Below are positions 1 to 9,696 of a stretch of 64,000 nt of DNA, one piece after another. Position 1 is the stretch's first letter. Each line of letters begins with the position of its first letter. Source of the DNA: Hawksworthiomyces lignivorus. Lineage: Eukaryota; Ascomycota; Sordariomycetes; Ophiostomatales; Ophiostomataceae. Where the stretch lies: NCBI GenBank assembly GCA_002917075.1, contig NTMA01000127.1, forward strand, positions 1 to 64,000, read 5' to 3'. The notes beneath the pieces were generated by a model. That model ran no database searches and was not told the DNA's origin. It was given only the letters and a program-made list of their open reading frames with translations. A program made the translations under genes and the position numbers.

Positions 1-722
1 GAGGGGGGGGGGAGGGGGGTGCTGGCAGGAGACCCAAGCAAAACCGAGGAGGAGGAGGGTTCGCAGCTGCGGCATGGCATACGGCTGGACAGGCCCTGCT
101 CACAGCAAAGCGATTTGGATAGAACAGAAAGTGAAAGCGTTTACAGCACCACACGGGCCATTACATTTCTCATTATTTTGGGCAGCCAGGACTATTTTTC
201 TTTTGGGTTTTTGGATAGATGGATGGATGGGTCGTCGCCGGAAAACAGGCGTCTGGGTTCGTCAGGGACACGGAACTAATCAGCAGGCACAAAAGTAATT
301 GACAAAGATTGAATTTCATCAGAGGTCGCTCGAGAATGCAAATATCAAGACCAACCGTCGAAAGTACTCGTAGACTGCCAGTGGTTTCATCGGCAATTCT
401 GTTTTTCAAAAGCTCACTAATACGAATTACAGCGGATATTATAGTGCATGTTTTAGTGCATGTATAGTGTAAGCCTTAGTGGGTATTATAGCGGCCCACA
501 GCGGTATTGCCACTCTTCGGAGAAGCTTCTCATAGCTCCGATAAGAAGGCGAATGAGAACATTTCATATTAAGCTGCGGCAGCCATTTCGACGGATAAGA
601 AAAAAAAAAGGGCGAACATGCTTGAATGCTTTTGTTAACGCACGAGGTGAGACATAGTTTGATTGCTTTTTTTTTGTCATATTTCTAGCATGTAAACCGG
701 CCTTTGGACTGCTGCGATCGAT
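1..722. other. Intergenic region upstream of the DUF1992 gene
   Basis: No gene is supported here. It begins with a G-rich run and contains a poly-A tract near 600 and a poly-T tract near 668. The last part is presumably the promoter and 5' UTR of the gene starting at 723. Confidence 0.4.
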
Positions 723-2546
723 ATGTCGACGCCATTTTTCACTTGCCAGCGCTGTGCGCGGTCCATCGCTCGGATCCGCGCCAGACCGAAGCCAGCCCCT
801 GCCTGGCCCTCGCTCTCTAGGACAGCTCAGCATGCGCGACCATACTCGACGAGCAAGGGCCAGCAAGACGGCAGCAGTGCGTCGGCAGCGGCAGACACGG
901 ATGCGCCGCCAGCCAGAGAGAAGGAGCCCAGCGCCATGTCCCGCCGGCTAGAGGAGGCCACGGAGGAGGCGCTGCTGACGGGCGGACGGGCCGGGCGGCG
1001 CGCCGTAGAGGAGGCCGGCTTCAGCGAGGAGCTCAAGGACCGGCTGCTGAGCAAGATTGCCGATGCACGCTTCCTCGAGGAGCACGGCCGCGCGCTGTCG
1101 GCGGCGGGGCTGGATGCTACGACGGCGGCGCCCATCCGCGGAGCGGGCGCGGGCACGCGCGACCTGGCGGCGGCGCAGCCCTGGACGGGCGAGGAGTCGA
1201 CGGGGGACGCGGTGCTGCGGATGCTGGGCGACGCGCGCAAGCCGCTGCCGCCGGGCCTGCGGGGCAAGCCCAAGATCCCCGACCCGGTGACCGTGGACAT
1301 GCGGCTGCGGCGGCCGGCGGCGCAGAGTCCGGGGCAGCGAGTAGCGGCGGCGCGGGACAAGGCGACGGCGTATGCGGTGCTGGAGAAGAAGACGGCGACG
1401 GCAGGGCAAGGTGCCCGCGGGGGAGGAGGAGGGGACAAGGGGCTAGACGAGCGCGAGCGGGCGGCGCTGCGGGACGAGTTCCGGGAGCGGTTCGGGTCGG
1501 GGGCGCGCGCGGGGGGCGTGATGCCGAGCACGTTTACGGGGCTGGCGGCGCTGGCCAACGAGCGGATCGAGGACGCGATCGCGCGGGGCCAGTTCCGCGA
1601 CATTCCGCGCGGGCCCGGGGTGGCGGGCGAGCGCGATCACCGGGCGGACAGCCCGTTTATCGACACGACCGAGTACATTATGAACAAGATGATCCAGCGC
1701 CAGGACATTGTGCCGCCGTGGATCGAGAAGCAGCAGGAGCTGGTGCGCGCCGCCCGCGCTTTTCGGCTCCGCCTGCGCACCGACTGGCGCCGCCACGCCG
1801 CCCGCTCGCTCGCCAGCCGCGGCGGCTCCCTCGCCGCCCAGATGGCCGCCGCCCGCCGCTACGCCCGCGCCGAGCAGGTCCACAACCCGCGCCGCCCCCG
1901 CGACGTCGAGCAGATCGCCGTGCCCACCAACCTGACCGAGGACGCGCTGATGGCGCGGCAGCAGCAGGGGGCTGCAGAGGAGGCGGCGAGAGCGGCGGGG
2001 GCGTCAGCTGCGACAGCTACGACAGCTGCGACAGCTGCGACAGCTGCCACCGCCATCGCAGACGGCGGAAGCAGCAGCAGCGGCGGCGGCCTCGACGATC
2101 TCGACGATCTCGACGATCTCGACGATCTCGACAGCGCCGACGGCCTCGATGGCGTCGACGTCGAGCTCACGCCCCCCCTGCGCGACCCCCAGTGGGAGGC
2201 CGCCGAGCGCGCCTACATGGAGCTGGCCGTCGCCAACCTCAACGCCCTCACCCGCTCCTACAACCTCATGGCCCCCGAGCTCGCCAAGAAGCCCTACTTC
2301 TCCCTCGACCGCGAGCTGCGCGCCTGCTTCGCCGACGTCGCACCCACCCTCGCCGACACCATCCGCGACCGCGCCGCCAGCCTCGCCAAGCCGTCCGCCG
2401 ACAGCCTCGGCGACGCCGTCGGCCGCCGCGTGCTCAACCGCCTCGTCGGCGAGGGCGGCACGGGCGCCGCCCGCATCTACGACTCCAAGACGCCCAACTA
2501 CGGCCTCAAGGAGATGTGGCGTGACCTGTGGAGGCGGCCTGAGTAG
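723..2546 (+). CDS. DnaJ homologue subfamily C member 28-like protein (DUF1992), mitochondrial
   Basis: Single-exon gene of 607 aa starting at the first ATG. The N-terminus is Arg/Ser/Ala-rich with a CxxC near residue 8 and few acids, like a mitochondrial presequence. Residues about 270-355 carry the DUF1992 core: short motifs ERIEDAIARGQF, NKMIQRQDIVPPWIEKQQE and a following Arg-rich helix are typical of DNAJC28-like proteins. There is no J-domain (no HPD motif), as in fungal members. The middle contains a simple-sequence insert: Ala/Thr repeats followed by a DDL repeat of at least four units, encoded by a 9-bp tandem repeat near 2093-2132. The family's molecular role is not well defined. 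The base composition is very GC-rich, and the strand bias switches from G-rich to C-rich near 1740. Confident in the family, not in function. Confidence 0.85.
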   Translation: MSTPFFTCQRCARSIARIRARPKPAPAWPSLSRTAQHARPYSTSKGQQDGSSASAAADTDAPPAREKEPSAMSRRLEEATEEALLTGGRAGRRAVEEAGFSEELKDRLLSKIADARFLEEHGRALSAAGLDATTAAPIRGAGAGTRDLAAAQPWTGEESTGDAVLRMLGDARKPLPPGLRGKPKIPDPVTVDMRLRRPAAQSPGQRVAAARDKATAYAVLEKKTATAGQGARGGGGGDKGLDERERAALRDEFRERFGSGARAGGVMPSTFTGLAALANERIEDAIARGQFRDIPRGPGVAGERDHRADSPFIDTTEYIMNKMIQRQDIVPPWIEKQQELVRAARAFRLRLRTDWRRHAARSLASRGGSLAAQMAAARRYARAEQVHNPRRPRDVEQIAVPTNLTEDALMARQQQGAAEEAARAAGASAATATTAATAATAATAIADGGSSSSGGGLDDLDDLDDLDDLDSADGLDGVDVELTPPLRDPQWEAAERAYMELAVANLNALTRSYNLMAPELAKKPYFSLDRELRACFADVAPTLADTIRDRAASLAKPSADSLGDAVGRRVLNRLVGEGGTGAARIYDSKTPNYGLKEMWRDLWRRPE

Positions 2547-3033
2547 CATAGGCCATCGTGCCGACTTGACTTTTTCTTCCTCTCTACTACATGATGTACA
2601 ATATGATGCATAGCGAAATTTTACACACATGATACACACATGAGCAAATACATATCCACGTGAGCCAAGAGGGCAAAACCAGTCCGATATTATTAAATAT
2701 GACGCAAGGATTTTCGCCTGTCTAGTGAACTTGCGCAGCTTGTCAAATAAGAGTGCTGGCCAAATCTTCCCTCTTGGCAAAAGCTCATAGGCGAAAGTGA
2801 GGCAGCCCTCAAGTTTAAAGAGATCGAGTCGCCGTGTACCTTTCTCCTTAATCTCAACAAAATAATTAAGACCACAAAGTTAATCCTATCCCTCTAATAA
2901 CACCATGCTATATCTCCAAAGACGATATTCTGCCAGAAGATTGATCTGAATCAGCCACCTGCTTGAAGATTACAGGAACGTAGTTAACCTAGCCATTAAA
3001 ATTATAGGCTGCTATAACCTACCAAAGCTTTCT
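2547..3033. other. Intergenic, AT-rich, no gene seen
   Basis: 3' flank of the DUF1992 gene and flank of the transposase fragment. The part at 2690-3000 is AT-rich with no convincing coding sequence. Confidence 0.4.
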
Positions 3034-3573
3034 TCAGCCCTTAGTTGCAGGGTCTTGTCGTCCAGGCATGGTTGCGTTCGAACGTGGTCTTTTGGAATCA
3101 GCTATGCTTTCTCGATAGGAACAAAATCTGGCACTGTGCTCTTGGCTTCTTTCTGTGAGTCGGGGAGAGACGTACTGCTTGTGAACCACCTGGGGTTGTC
3201 GGGCTTGCCGCTCTTTCAACCTACGGCGGATAGTCTCCCCTGACACATTTATGTCTAGTCCAGCTGCTGCTATAAGATCTTTCCAAGACATCGCGTGAGA
3301 GGCAGAGCCGTTGTTAATAATATAAGCCTCCAGAATATCTAGATCTTCCTCTGTAAGCTTGGGTCGACGGCCGCGTGTCTCTGGACGAGAACGGGAGGGT
3401 CGACATTCGAGGTTGCGAGGCAGGTTTAGAATCTTCCAACCAGTCGATTTTGAGACGCCTTCAAAGCGAAAAACGTCATTGTGCGAGTATGGAATATGGT
3501 TTTTATCAAGATAATCGCATATTCCTTGGATTCTGTTTATTGTAATTATCGATTTTTCTGAATTTAGGCCCAT
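3034..3573 (-). mobile_element. Truncated Tc1/mariner-type transposase (N-terminal DNA-binding part only)
   Basis: An open frame of 179 aa from the ATG at 3573. The N-terminal half reads as the helix-turn-helix region of fungal Tc1/mariner transposases: a first helix region containing YLDKNHIPYSHNDVFRFEG followed by SKSTGWKIL, then a basic linker RGRRPKLTEEDLDILE and a second HTH-like part ending SGETIRRRLKERQ. The protein stops shortly afterwards, and none of the DDE/DDD catalytic domain is recognisable downstream, so this is a dead 5' fragment. Intact family members are about 340-550 aa. No terminal inverted repeats could be identified by eye. The family is a judgement from motif pattern; a domesticated HTH protein is a less likely alternative. 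Confidence 0.65.
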
Positions 3574-3747
3574 GACACTGTGCGTTGATGAATAAAACAG
3601 AAAGTAAGAAGAGGATGGCTTTGGGTTGGTGTGGAATGAGAGATTGATTTTATGGTCTGAATTATTTTGTTGGGCTGGAGGCGTAATGTGACATTGGCGA
3701 GACTGGTAACGTGATTTTGCAGGCGGCGAACACCACATCGAGACAGC

Positions 3748-3791
3748 CCCATACCGTCGCCATACCGTCGCCATACCGTCGCCATACCGTC
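3748..3791. repeat. 11-bp minisatellite, four copies
   Basis: The unit CATACCGTCGC is repeated in tandem about four times, the last copy incomplete. It lies about 175 bp upstream of the start codon of the transposase fragment and may be a subterminal repeat of that element. Confidence 0.8.
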
Positions 3792-4314
3792 ATCGTGAAT
3801 GTCGATCCTGTGGGGAGAATCGTCAGCGGCTTGCCACCACGGCTCAATTCGCCGCTGTACAGAGTACATTTATTTCTCTGCCAAGAAGCTCTCTGTGCGT
3901 GTGCATTTTAGAACTCGCGAGCTGTGTTTAATTATGACACTGTACACTAATGCATGACATGGTGCAATATTTGACAGTGAAATGCAATTGTGCTTAGAGG
4001 TAGAATTACCCGATGAGGAACTGTCTCTGGTGATCTTGGACGTCATGAAGAAGATGTTCGAAGAGTTCACATTTACAATGGCTGGTTATCTTCTATTTTT
4101 GTCTGTACGTCTGTACATACAACGGACAGGAAATCATTTTGGCCTGTCTTGATGATCTCATCGGACAATTTATGAAGCTCTCTTGGTCTGCTCGTTCAAT
4201 TTGAAAAGATATATAAAGAAAGTTTGGTTTTGTCTTCGAGGTCGCTCAGAGTCTTTCCATCGCAGAACAACGTCAAAATCTGACAGCACAAAAAACTAAG
4301 AAACTTTTAACAAT

Positions 4315-4345
<31 letters not shown>

Positions 4346-4395
4346 CACACACACACGCACACACACACACACACACACCAAATAAATCAATCAAT
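3792..4395 (+). promoter_or_regulatory. Promoter and 5' UTR of the Gly/His-rich protein gene, with a CA microsatellite
   Basis: A TATA-like box (TATAAA) sits at 4212-4217, about 180 bp before the ATG at 4396. A nearly pure CA repeat fills about 4315-4378 immediately before the start codon. A CT-rich/CAAT-rich leader around 4250-4310 suggests the transcription start lies just downstream of the TATA box. Promoter strength cannot be judged from sequence. Confidence 0.55.
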
Positions 4396-5034
4396 ATGGG
4401 CATGCTTCATCCCGATAACCGCGAGTACGCCGGCGCCCAAGCCCCGCCTGGCTACGTCAACGAGCCTGCTGGTGTGACAACGGGTCCCCCTGGCTCCACG
4501 CCTGCTGCTGGCGGCCATCTTGGCGGCCGCGGCACCACGGCAGCCGGCACCACCATGGGCGGCGCTGGGACCTCCATCCCGGCTACCCAGACCACGGCGA
4601 CTGGCCCTGCTCCTACCACGGCGGGCCCCCACCGCTACGACATTCTGAACAAGCTTGACCCCACCGTCGACAGCGACCTGTCCAAGACGGCTGGCGTCGG
4701 CGGCGTCGGCGCGGGTGCTACCGGTGCCGGCCTCGCGGGCCAGCAGCACCAGCACCACCACGGCATAAACCCTGCAATGGCCGGGGGCATCGGCGCCGGC
4801 GTCGGCGCGGGCGCCGCCCACCACCACAACAAGCGCAACGCCCAGGCCAACGCCGCCAACGCCGGCTACGGCGCGACCGGCGGCGGCCTGATGGGCCATC
4901 AGCAGCCCGTGGGCGTGACCAACAACGCCTCGACCGCGACGGGCCCCGCCAGCAACACGGCCGGCCCCCACTCGTCGAACATGGCAAACCGGCTGGATCC
5001 CACTGTGGACAGCCACACGGGCCTGCGGAAGTAA
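4396..5034 (+). CDS. Gly/Ala/His-rich protein with duplicated GPH-DPTVDS motif
   Basis: Single exon, 212 aa, no signal peptide and no membrane segment. The sequence is low-complexity (Gly, Ala, Thr, His, Asn) and probably disordered. Two copies of a conserved motif stand out: GPHRYDILNKLDPTVDSD near residue 75 and GPHSSNMANRLDPTVDSH at the C-terminus. Pieces of the same motif are seen in fungal proteins often labelled 'cell surface protein' or stress-induced; I do not know a proven function. Hydrophilic composition and a TATA-box promoter would fit an abundant stress or conidiation protein, which is inference. A second in-frame ATG two codons downstream makes the exact start slightly uncertain. 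Confidence 0.7.
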   Translation: MGMLHPDNREYAGAQAPPGYVNEPAGVTTGPPGSTPAAGGHLGGRGTTAAGTTMGGAGTSIPATQTTATGPAPTTAGPHRYDILNKLDPTVDSDLSKTAGVGGVGAGATGAGLAGQQHQHHHGINPAMAGGIGAGVGAGAAHHHNKRNAQANAANAGYGATGGGLMGHQQPVGVTNNASTATGPASNTAGPHSSNMANRLDPTVDSHTGLRK

Positions 5035-5238
5035 GACGAGAGCAGGAGAGAAGTGTAAAATGGGAACTTGAGACGCCTGGATGGTACAATTTTTTTTGGC
5101 CTTTTTATGTTTTTACCAATACCTCTTCATAAGTAGTAACATGAGATTGTTTTGAAGTAGAACCAATCTTCCCCATCATGATCATTTTGCATGTCAAGAA
5201 CAAGCTGCAACTTTATTATATATGAGTGCATTAAAAGA

Positions 5239-6315
5239 CTACAAGTCGTCGTGAGGAGTCGCCGTCTCTTCAGGGACAGCATCTGGACTCTCCGCCGGAC
5301 GAGGTGCCTCTTCATCTGGGCCGCCAGGTCTTTCACCCAAGAGAGGCTGTTCCTCTCCGGGACGCTCGATGTTATCGGACGCAGGTTGCCTCCACGGCCA
5401 GAAAGATGCCGTCGCCGGAAATAGCAGCACAAACTGCCCAGCTGAAAATACGGCATGCCCCACGGTTGCCCACAGAGCGAGCCGGTACCGCCACTCCAGG
5501 ACGTCGTCGGCATGCCTGTATGCCTTCCGGCCCGGCCAGGACGCGGCAACCAGGCTAAAGACGACTGCCTGGGCCGCCAGACCCCAGATGCTCAGCGCGG
5601 TGGGCTTGCGCACCTGAAACATAAAGGAACACAGGCCCAGGACGACCGAGGCTGGGTAGGCATACAGAACCTCAAACGCCATAAAGAAGGCCAGTGCGTA
5701 TCCATCGTTTTTTATTGCTTCAACCGACATTCCAACAATAGCGGGTACGATAAAAATAAGGAGAAATATGGCGTAGATGGCGACGGCCGTAATCTTTGTC
5801 CGGCGGGACTCTGTGAAGTAGAGGCAGAGAACAAATCTTTATGTATGTCAGAGAGTGCAACCAGACAGCCACCATATCTACCGCTTGAGGAAGGGTTGAA
5901 GGAGCTGAGGCTGGGATTTTGCCTCGGGGGAAGGAAGATGAATGCTTGCCGACGAGACGTACAGGACGAGAAACATCACGAATATTACGGAAGCTTGAGC
6001 AAAGTCGACCCACTGGGACAGGCCGCGTGGGTATTGAGACTTGAAATCTGGATAGGTGCCGAAGAAGACTACGAAGACAAAGAACACCGCGAACTGCTCC
6101 GTAGCCCACATGAGGTTAAACAGGACGTAGTAAATCGAGACGCCCGGCGTCTGCCCGCGCGCCCAAATGTGTATTAACTGAGGTAGGAATGAGAGCCCGC
6201 TCAAAATGACAAGGACCCTGAACTATTATTAGTCATGGTTTCTTTTCTTTTCCGTGCTTGATGGTGGCCTTCTAACTCACAGCCTGGCCCAGCTGGGCAC
6301 GAATTTCTCTGCCAT
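5239..6315 (-). CDS. PQ-loop repeat membrane protein
   Basis: Three exons: 6281-6315, 5882-6217 and 5239-5836, giving 322 aa. Introns are 63 nt (6218-6280) and 45 nt (5837-5881); the short one has a CTGAC branch site 10 nt before its AG, and only this splice keeps the frame. The first PQ-loop is LSGLSFLPQLIHIWARG near residue 20, followed by a helix rich in aromatic residues. A second, degenerate PQ-like loop (SFMFQVRKPTALSIWG) lies near residue 200. About seven hydrophobic segments are visible, matching the PQ-loop/SWEET-like fold of cystinosin and vacuolar basic-amino-acid exporters. The C-terminal 50 residues are acidic and Pro-rich, with a possible acidic dileucine sorting signal (EEQPLL). 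Substrate cannot be told; an intracellular membrane is likely. Confidence 0.8.
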
Positions 6316-7589
6316 GGTGATGGTGGAGCTCATGTCGTGACGCTGTTAGTTTGGATGATGGCTTTTTATTGCGGATTAAGAGTATTAGCTGCTGCAGAGA
6401 AGTGCTATATCTTATGCGTAAGCATTTACTGCATCCAAGGTCGCATGTTTACAGCTTAAAGGCCGGAGGCGTTGTTCTGGTCAGTAATTTTAGTAGGCAT
6501 GTACTATTATTTTTGGTGTTCTGTGTAGTGAAGGGTTTGTCTCTTTAAAGTACTTTGTACCCTGTGTAGGAGTACGTGTACTCCGTAGGCAACCGTGCAC
6601 TCCCCTGGAGTCTAGAATAGGAAACCGTATCGTTAGTTGTAGAGCGTTGCATCATGTAGTTGCCATTAGAGTGATCGAGATAGTCTACGACTGAATAAAT
6701 AAATAAATAACATAGATAGAATGAGGATTAACTGGGGAAAAGTTTCGTCAGCAAAAGAGCTTACACATTTGCTGGCAAACCTATGCGAAAATTTTCTGGT
6801 AAAAAGGTTGCGACATTTGTTGAAATTTTTTTTTTTGGGAAAGAAATTAGATAATAAAAACGCCGAGAGATTTGCTGGTGAAAAGCTGAAACTTGTGCTG
6901 AAGACATTTGGTAGCAAAAGGGGCCGGTTCCTTGATGATGTGAATAGCAGAAGCTTTGCTTTGCGTAGTTTGTAGGAAGCGTTTTTCCTCATTAAACGGA
7001 TCCTTTGTGCCTAGGAGTCACATTACTATCTGGCCAAATGCAACGTCTTGCTGGGTTGTCTTTTACCGTCTTTTTTGCAATTGAACTATTAACCAGCAGG
7101 GATTTGTAGAAATTGCTGAATTAAGTTAAAAAGGCGGAAAAGCAAATAGTTAAAAGAAAATACATAAAGACAAGATCTGAAAGGGTGAGAGTGATACGCA
7201 GCTGAAGAGGCACAAAATGAAGCCCTTTTTTCCTTTGGCAGGCCATGATACAATCATTTATTCATTTACCCATTAATTCATAGACTTGTCTCAAGTGCCG
7301 TCGCAGCAACTCCGCGACGTTTTACGACTAATCTTCGAGGAGTATATATATATATATTAAGAAAAAGCTTAACTTGATCAAATAAATGGGACTCATAAAG
7401 TCTAAACAGCCAAAGTGTACTATTTACATAAGTATGGAGTCTACAAAGTAGCACAAAAAGTGAAAACTATGAACTCGTTAATCTTCCTGGCCAACCCTGT
7501 ACTTGAGAATCCTACCACTATTCCTTCTTAGTTCACAGCTGGCGCTAACCCCTGTGGGGCGCAATGAGGTGTATCGACACTTCCACGCT
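6316..7589. other. AT-rich intergenic region, no gene seen
   Basis: No supported coding sequence. There is a short (TA)n run near 7340-7357 and AT-rich sequence throughout. It includes the promoter of the PQ-loop gene at its left end and leads into the inverted repeat at 7590. Confidence 0.4.
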
Positions 7590-7658
7590 GTTAAGTTATA
7601 AGGTACTGTTACATACGTCCAAGGGGATTGATCCTTTTTGTACTGGTACAGTAGCCTA
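7590..7658 (-). repeat. 69-bp inverted repeat, left arm
   Basis: Read on the minus strand, this segment matches 9628-9696 on the plus strand at roughly 64 of 69 positions. Both start TAGGCTACTGTACCAG and end CTTATAACTTAAC. The two arms enclose about 2 kb holding an ankyrin relic and LTR fragments. It may be the terminal or subterminal inverted repeat of a DNA transposon, or two insertions of the same short element in opposite orientation. Confidence 0.75.
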
Positions 7659-8054
7659 GTGGCATCACTTGACACACGCGACTTTGCCGGCGGCGCGCCC
7701 AACGGTGCAATCAACGCCCAACTGCCTAGTATAACAAATCCCAAAATTATCAACCGACACTACATCGTCCAACGTCATCCACTCGGTAAAAGCTCCAATC
7801 ATTCAAAACCTTACATTAAGATTTCTGAAGTCTCGAAGAAAATCTGGCTTTGATATAGACAAAATTCTAGCCGATGAAAGTAGGCGTGCCGAATCAGACC
7901 ATGCTTATAAATTTCCGTTTCACTTGTATGTCAAGAAGTATTGGGTGAAGCACGTCACGTATATTTCATGGCATAAAACGACGATGTACAACTTATTGAT
8001 GAAAGTTCTAAAATGAGAGGTAGTCACAGTTAATATATTGGAAGGCAAGACCGA

Positions 8055-8723
8055 GATGCTGCTTATCCTAGCGGCCAAGAATGGCTGTACATCAATCGTC
8101 GTGCTATTGGCCGAAAAGGGCACCCATCTTGAGGTCGAGGAGAAGATTTCTAACAGGGCGGCACTATTATAGGCCGCCACAAAAGAACAAGATAATGTCG
8201 TGCTGCGACTGCTCGAGACTATCGATGACAAACACTTGAAAAATGTTTTTTTTTTTCGTTATCCTGGGCCGCCTCTAACGGACACGCAGCTACCGTATCA
8301 CGACGGCTCAAAATGGGCGCTGTTATTGAGTCTTGTAAGAGGGGCCTAACACCACTGTTGCAGGCTGCTGAAAACGGACACGAGGCCGTCGTGTCAGGGC
8401 CGCTTGAAAACGGCGCAGATATTGAAGGGAGATATCACTATGGACAGACCGCGCTGCCGTCGGCCGCTGATAATGGGCACGAGGACGTCGTGTTGCGGCT
8501 GCTTGAGATTGGTGCCACTACTGAAGCAAAAGATACCTATGGCCAGACACCGCTCTCATGGGCTGCCAGAAGAGAGCACGATGCTGTCGTGTCCCTATTG
8601 CTTGAGAAAGACGCCATTGTTGACGTGCGGGATAGGTATGGCCAGACTGCATTATCATATACCTCCGTGAATGGGCACTAGGCCATCGTGTCGCGACTGT
8701 CCAGAGCGCTGTCGTTGAATTAA
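8055..8723 (+). pseudogene. Decayed ankyrin-repeat gene fragment
   Basis: Recognisable ankyrin repeats occur in two frames. The segment 8055-8240 reads MLLILAAKNGCTSIVVLL... and contains an in-frame TAG at 8170-8172 where the consensus has Gln (LLQAA). A poly-T tract near 8247 accompanies a frameshift. From about 8265 the frame reads LSWAASNGHAATV, then several 33-residue units with the hallmark GQTALSxAAxNGHxxVVxLL. A further stop falls at 8680-8682, after which similarity continues briefly. No start codon, NACHT or other domain is attached, so this is a 3' fragment of a STAND/ankyrin-type gene. The TAG is what a C-to-T change would produce. Confidence 0.75.
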
Positions 8724-9289
8724 AAGGATGATTTCTAAGTGGTACACGGAGGAGACAGTATTGCCGTTGGCTGTCCATAAGAGCGGATTATCGAATTTGT
8801 ATAGTATAATACTGTTGTAAATTATTATAGAGTTGGTGTTCCACATATAATGAGATTTTGTATCAATCTTCTACTTGTGGTCTTAAAGGCGCTATGACAC
8901 AAGCACTTATCAATAAAAACCAGTTCAAGTCTTGAATTTTCTCAAAGATGTAAAGGGTCTCCATAAACGTCGGAATAAATTGGGTACGGTTTAGTATAAA
9001 TTAGAGAGAAAGAATTAAAATAGAAGAAATATATAAATATATATTCCAAGCATTGAAAATTTCAGGATTCTTTGCGTGCAGATGCTCTTGAACGTACAAT
9101 GCAAATTTAACCAGAACTTTTGTGCCCATATGACACAGTCGACTCCTCTGCTCGTGATGGAGACGTTTCGAAGCGAACTTATTGAGCTCAGCTCTGATGT
9201 GAGCATTTACATCTCTGTCTTAGAACAGCCCACGGCGCCGATTCTAGGGATGCGCCCGTAGTGTAACCATCCCAACAACCCTCATTATT

Positions 9290-9437
9290 GTGAACAAGTT
9301 GGATAGAGACGTCGAGAGAGACGGGCTGTATTTATATGCGACTATCACAGAGGCCGTAAGAGCGGGAGCTAACTAATATTTAGTATATAGCCCTCATTTC
9401 TAGATTGGAGGGCCGCCTACTCTGGTGACCATAACAA
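9290..9437 (-). repeat. Fragment of dispersed LTR-like repeat family B
   Basis: On the minus strand this begins TGTTATGGTCACCAG and contains the block CGCATATAAATACAGC followed by CTCTCTCGACGTCTC. It aligns with copies at 17930-18394, 20930-21095 and 34595-34934. The TG start and internal TATA box suggest a long terminal repeat. It abuts LTR family A at 9449. Confidence 0.55.
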
Positions 9438-9448
9438 CGCCTCCAGAC

Positions 9449-9627
9449 TGTTGAGCAGTGCTTATATAATACCATGCCTGTAGGTCGATACCGTATGCCT
9501 ATCACTTGAATACCGTGGTGATACACTGTATATAGCACTATATAGAGAGGGCTCCTCGCCCTGCCTCCCTCTAGGATATCTCTTTTGGCCTCTTCTAATC
9601 AATGGCTCTACTCAAACTGACTTGACA
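9449..9627 (+). mobile_element. Solo LTR, family A, copy 1
   Basis: A 179-bp segment starting TGTTGAGCAGTGC and ending GACTTGACA. It matches 40557-40734 almost base for base. TG...CA ends and an internal CTATATAGAGAGGGC-type promoter block fit an LTR. Flanking 5-mers CAGAC and TAGGC agree at only three positions, so the target duplication is decayed or lost. No internal retrotransposon sequence is attached. Confidence 0.8.
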
Positions 9628-9696
9628 TAGGCTACTGTACCAGGACAAAAAGGATCAATCCTCCTGGACATATGTAACAGTACCTTATAACTTAAC
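9628..9696 (+). repeat. 69-bp inverted repeat, right arm
   Basis: Partner of 7590-7658 in opposite orientation. It begins at the base after the LTR copy ends, which suggests the LTR inserted at its edge. Confidence 0.75.

Noticed and set aside
827..1603. Long minus-strand open frame opposite the DUF1992 gene
   Set aside because: Arg/Ser/Ala-rich shadow of a GC-rich coding strand; the plus-strand frame has a recognised domain.
2004..2780. 258-codon minus-strand frame with Gly/Val-rich sequence
   Set aside because: Shadow of the DUF1992 gene across its simple repeat; no motif.
4315..4378. CA repeat as a possible tRNA or structured RNA
   Set aside because: Simple microsatellite in a 5' UTR; no clover-leaf or conserved box. 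No tRNA or rRNA gene was found in the window.
5455..6177. 240-codon plus-strand frame opposite the PQ-loop gene
   Set aside because: The minus strand gives a spliced, frame-consistent membrane protein with PQ motifs; this is its shadow.
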